Source: DATESG01 sp964480275 (GTDB taxonomy: Bacteria > Bacillota_I > Bacilli_A > RFN20 > CAG-826). From it: a stretch of DNA of 6,325 bases. The DNA lies in contig CAYZOC010000055.1 of the NCBI GenBank assembly GCA_964480275.1, forward strand, positions 1 through 6,325, in the 5' to 3' direction. Below the pieces are notes generated by a model, which did not search any database, was not told the DNA's origin, and saw nothing but the letters and a program-made list of their open reading frames with translations. Shown one piece after another: positions 4,574-6,325 of the stretch (its first letter is position 1; every line of letters begins with the position of its first letter). The translations under genes and the position numbers were made by a program.

Positions 4574-6208
4574 ATGAAATATAAATGGTGGCATGACCGG
4601 GTAATTTATCAGATTTACCCCAGGAGCTTTTGTGATTCTAATAACGATGGTATTGGTGATATCAAAGGAATTATCTCTAAACTTGATTATCTAAAAAATT
4701 TAGGAATTGGTGCGATATGGATTAGTCCACTTTACCGTTCGCCTAATTATGATTATGGCTATGATATCAGCGATTATTATAATATTCACGAAGACTTTGG
4801 TAGTCTAGATGACTTTAAGGCATTGATGAATAAAGCCGAGCGCTTAGATATAAAAATTATTATGGACCTTGTCATCAACCATACTTCATCGGCCCATCCC
4901 CGCTTTATTGAAAGTAAGAATCCACTTTCTAAATATCATGATCACTATATATGGAAACAAGGAAAAGTTGATAAGAAGGGGCGAAAACTCCCGCCTAACA
5001 ACTGGGACTCGATGTTTACTGGACCGGCCTGGACCTATGAAAAAGATAATGATATGTGGTATCTTCACCTCTTTGCGCCCGAGCAACCCGACTTAAATTT
5101 TAACAATCAAGAAGTAATCGAAGAAGTTAAAAACATTATGCGCTTTTGGCTAGATTTAGGAGTCGCGGGATTCCGTTGTGATGTTATCAATATGATTTAT
5201 AAGACAAGTCTTGCTGATGGGAGGAAAGCTCGCTATAAGACGGGGAAGGAACACTATATTTCGCAAGTTGGTGCGCATCGAATACTAAAAGAGCTCCACC
5301 GCGATGTTCTTGCTCCCTATAATGCCTTTACCGTTGGTGAAACTAGTGATGTCGATCTAGATAACGCTAAAACTTTCACCGCTGGTGATGAATTAACGAT
5401 GGTCTTCCCCTTTGAACATACTAGTGTCGACTACCGCTTTAATTTACCAACCTTTAAACGTAAATATAAACCCGCACGGATGGTTGATCTGATGAAAAAG
5501 TGGATATTAAATGTTAATTGGAATCCTCTGTTTCTTGAAAATCATGATTTGACGAGAAGTCTTAATCGTTTTGGCGATATCAAGGCTCCTTCATTAAGTG
5601 GAACCGCTCTAGCGACGATGCTTTTAACACTCAAAGGTACCCCCTTTATTTATCAGGGCCAAGAAATTGGTATGACTAATGTTGATTTCAAACATATTGA
5701 TGAAATTAAAGATGTTAGTAGCATCAATGTTTATCACATGCTTAAAGATGACTATCATCTCCCTAAACGTCTAGCATGGCGCTTTATGATGAATTTTTCC
5801 CGTGACCATAGCAGGACACCAATGCAGTGGAACAACAAGCGTAATGCCGGCTTTAGCCGTGTTAAACCGTGGTTGAAAGTTAATAGTGACTACCGCCTTG
5901 TCAATGTCGAACTACTCGAAAAGAGTAAAGATAGTCTTCTTAAAAACTATCAAACACTTATCTCATTAAGAAATGAATATAAGTGTCTTCAACGAGGTGA
6001 TATTACCTTTCTTCCCACTAATAAAAATATTCTCGCCTTTGAGCGGACTTATGAAAACAAAATGATGCTAATCGTCATTAATCTAGATAAGAAGTCACAC
6101 AATTTGAATCTAAATCTAGATGGTGAAGTGTTATTTAGTAATTACAAAGACTTTGAAGATCATCAGCGCAAACTTCGCCCTTACGAAGTACAAATAATTC
6201 GCAAATAA
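4574..6208 (+). CDS. Oligo-1,6-glucosidase-type alpha-glucosidase (GH13_31-like)
   Basis: A 544-residue cytoplasmic exo-acting enzyme that removes glucose from the non-reducing ends of isomalto-oligosaccharides or branched dextrins. Landmarks: WWHDRVIYQIYPRSF at 5-19, the calcium loop D21-x-N-x-DGIGD29, region I D98-LVIN-H103, GPAW at 150-153, QPDLNF at 171-176, GFRCD with nucleophile D203, TVGE with acid/base E256, FLENHD with D325, and RTPMQWN plus NAGFS in the C-terminal half. Valine follows the nucleophile (V204, in DVIN), which in this subfamily goes with alpha-1,6 specificity. DexB-type glucan 1,6-glucosidase and trehalose-6-phosphate hydrolase are close alternatives. Length is normal. 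The start at 4574 lies 7 bases from GAGG; the earlier in-frame ATG at 4568 is only one base from it and is less likely. No signal peptide. Arginine is mostly CGN, unlike the other GH13 gene. No strong terminator follows. Confidence 0.93.
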   Translation: MKYKWWHDRVIYQIYPRSFCDSNNDGIGDIKGIISKLDYLKNLGIGAIWISPLYRSPNYDYGYDISDYYNIHEDFGSLDDFKALMNKAERLDIKIIMDLVINHTSSAHPRFIESKNPLSKYHDHYIWKQGKVDKKGRKLPPNNWDSMFTGPAWTYEKDNDMWYLHLFAPEQPDLNFNNQEVIEEVKNIMRFWLDLGVAGFRCDVINMIYKTSLADGRKARYKTGKEHYISQVGAHRILKELHRDVLAPYNAFTVGETSDVDLDNAKTFTAGDELTMVFPFEHTSVDYRFNLPTFKRKYKPARMVDLMKKWILNVNWNPLFLENHDLTRSLNRFGDIKAPSLSGTALATMLLTLKGTPFIYQGQEIGMTNVDFKHIDEIKDVSSINVYHMLKDDYHLPKRLAWRFMMNFSRDHSRTPMQWNNKRNAGFSRVKPWLKVNSDYRLVNVELLEKSKDSLLKNYQTLISLRNEYKCLQRGDITFLPTNKNILAFERTYENKMMLIVINLDKKSHNLNLNLDGEVLFSNYKDFEDHQRKLRPYEVQIIRK

Positions 6209-6253
6209 AATATTCGAAAATTTGTTGGAGACTTTATTTAAAGTAGCTATGTC

Positions 6254-6280
6254 GAAACAAACAACTTTAATGTTTCTTTT
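6254..6280 (+). terminator. Weak hairpin with T-run after the alpha-glucosidase gene
   Basis: GAAACA (6254-6259) and TGTTTC (6271-6276) pair around an 11-base loop and are followed by TTTT. The stem has only two G-C pairs, so it would be a poor terminator. It is the best candidate in the 117 bases after the stop codon, which are otherwise AT-rich with no gene. Confidence 0.25.
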
Positions 6281-6287
6281 AAATTTT

Positions 6288-6306
6288 TATATCAAAGATA
6301 TATAAT
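6288..6306 (+). promoter_or_regulatory. Possible promoter with dyad for the next gene
   Basis: TATATC (6288-6293) and GATATA (6297-6302) are inverted copies around AAA, and the right arm runs into a perfect TATAAT (6301-6306). The -35 at normal spacing is weak (TTTAAA, 6278-6283). A gene beginning just beyond the window would be expected if this is real. The strong AT bias makes chance likely. Confidence 0.3.
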
Positions 6307-6325
6307 AAAAATATAAGATAAATAT

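Noticed and set aside
4869..5096. Overlapping open frames on both strands inside the alpha-glucosidase gene
   Set aside because: They coincide with conserved GH13_31 sequence in the true frame and lack start signals.
544..6208. Use of genetic code 4 (TGA read as Trp)
   Set aside because: All Trp codons in the conserved proteins are TGG, no frame needs TGA read-through, and TAA closes every gene, so the standard code is adequate.

Overview
The window looks like part of the chromosome of a low-GC, Gram-positive-lineage bacterium (Bacilli, Erysipelotrichia or a walled relative of the Mollicutes). The evidence is AT-rich DNA, TATAAT-type promoters, purine-rich Shine-Dalgarno sites, and sequence character typical of Firmicutes in SmpB, FolC and the ECF S component. 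All six complete genes end in TAA and no in-frame TGA is read as Trp, so the standard code fits and Mycoplasma-type recoding is not indicated. I cannot name the genus.

Layout. (1) 1-345, minus strand: the N-terminal 115 residues of a secreted protein with a signal peptide and an aromatic-rich domain resembling starch-binding modules (CBM25/26-like). Its C-terminus lies outside the window. (2) 346-543: a divergent regulatory region with a cre/LacI-type operator-like site, an imperfect inverted repeat and an extended -10 element. (3) 544-1689: a cytoplasmic GH13 (alpha-amylase family) enzyme that seems to be translated from a leaderless mRNA. (4) 1755-4199: a tight plus-strand operon smpB-folC-folT. 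It joins the tmRNA partner of ribosome rescue to folylpolyglutamate synthase and an enlarged folate-type ECF S component. (5) 4201-4536: a self-contained unit made of a TTGACA promoter buried in nested inverted repeats, a leader of about 99 nt, a 42-residue very acidic protein of unknown function, and a strong intrinsic terminator. (6) 4546-6208: a second cytoplasmic GH13 enzyme, of the oligo-1,6-glucosidase/GH13_31 type, with its own extended -10 promoter. (7) 6209-6325: AT-rich DNA with a possible promoter for the next gene.

Functionally, two themes interleave. One is alpha-glucan use: a secreted glucan-binding candidate outside the cell, a GH13 enzyme and an exo-acting alpha-1,6-glucosidase inside. 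The other is folate salvage: FolT imports folate and FolC traps it as polyglutamate. The most unusual parts are the acidic mini-gene with its dyad-covered promoter and the leaderless GH13 gene, whose region I carries His where GH13 enzymes have a conserved Asn. Nothing here can be called a wholly new system from sequence alone; the acidic mini-gene is the best candidate for something undescribed.
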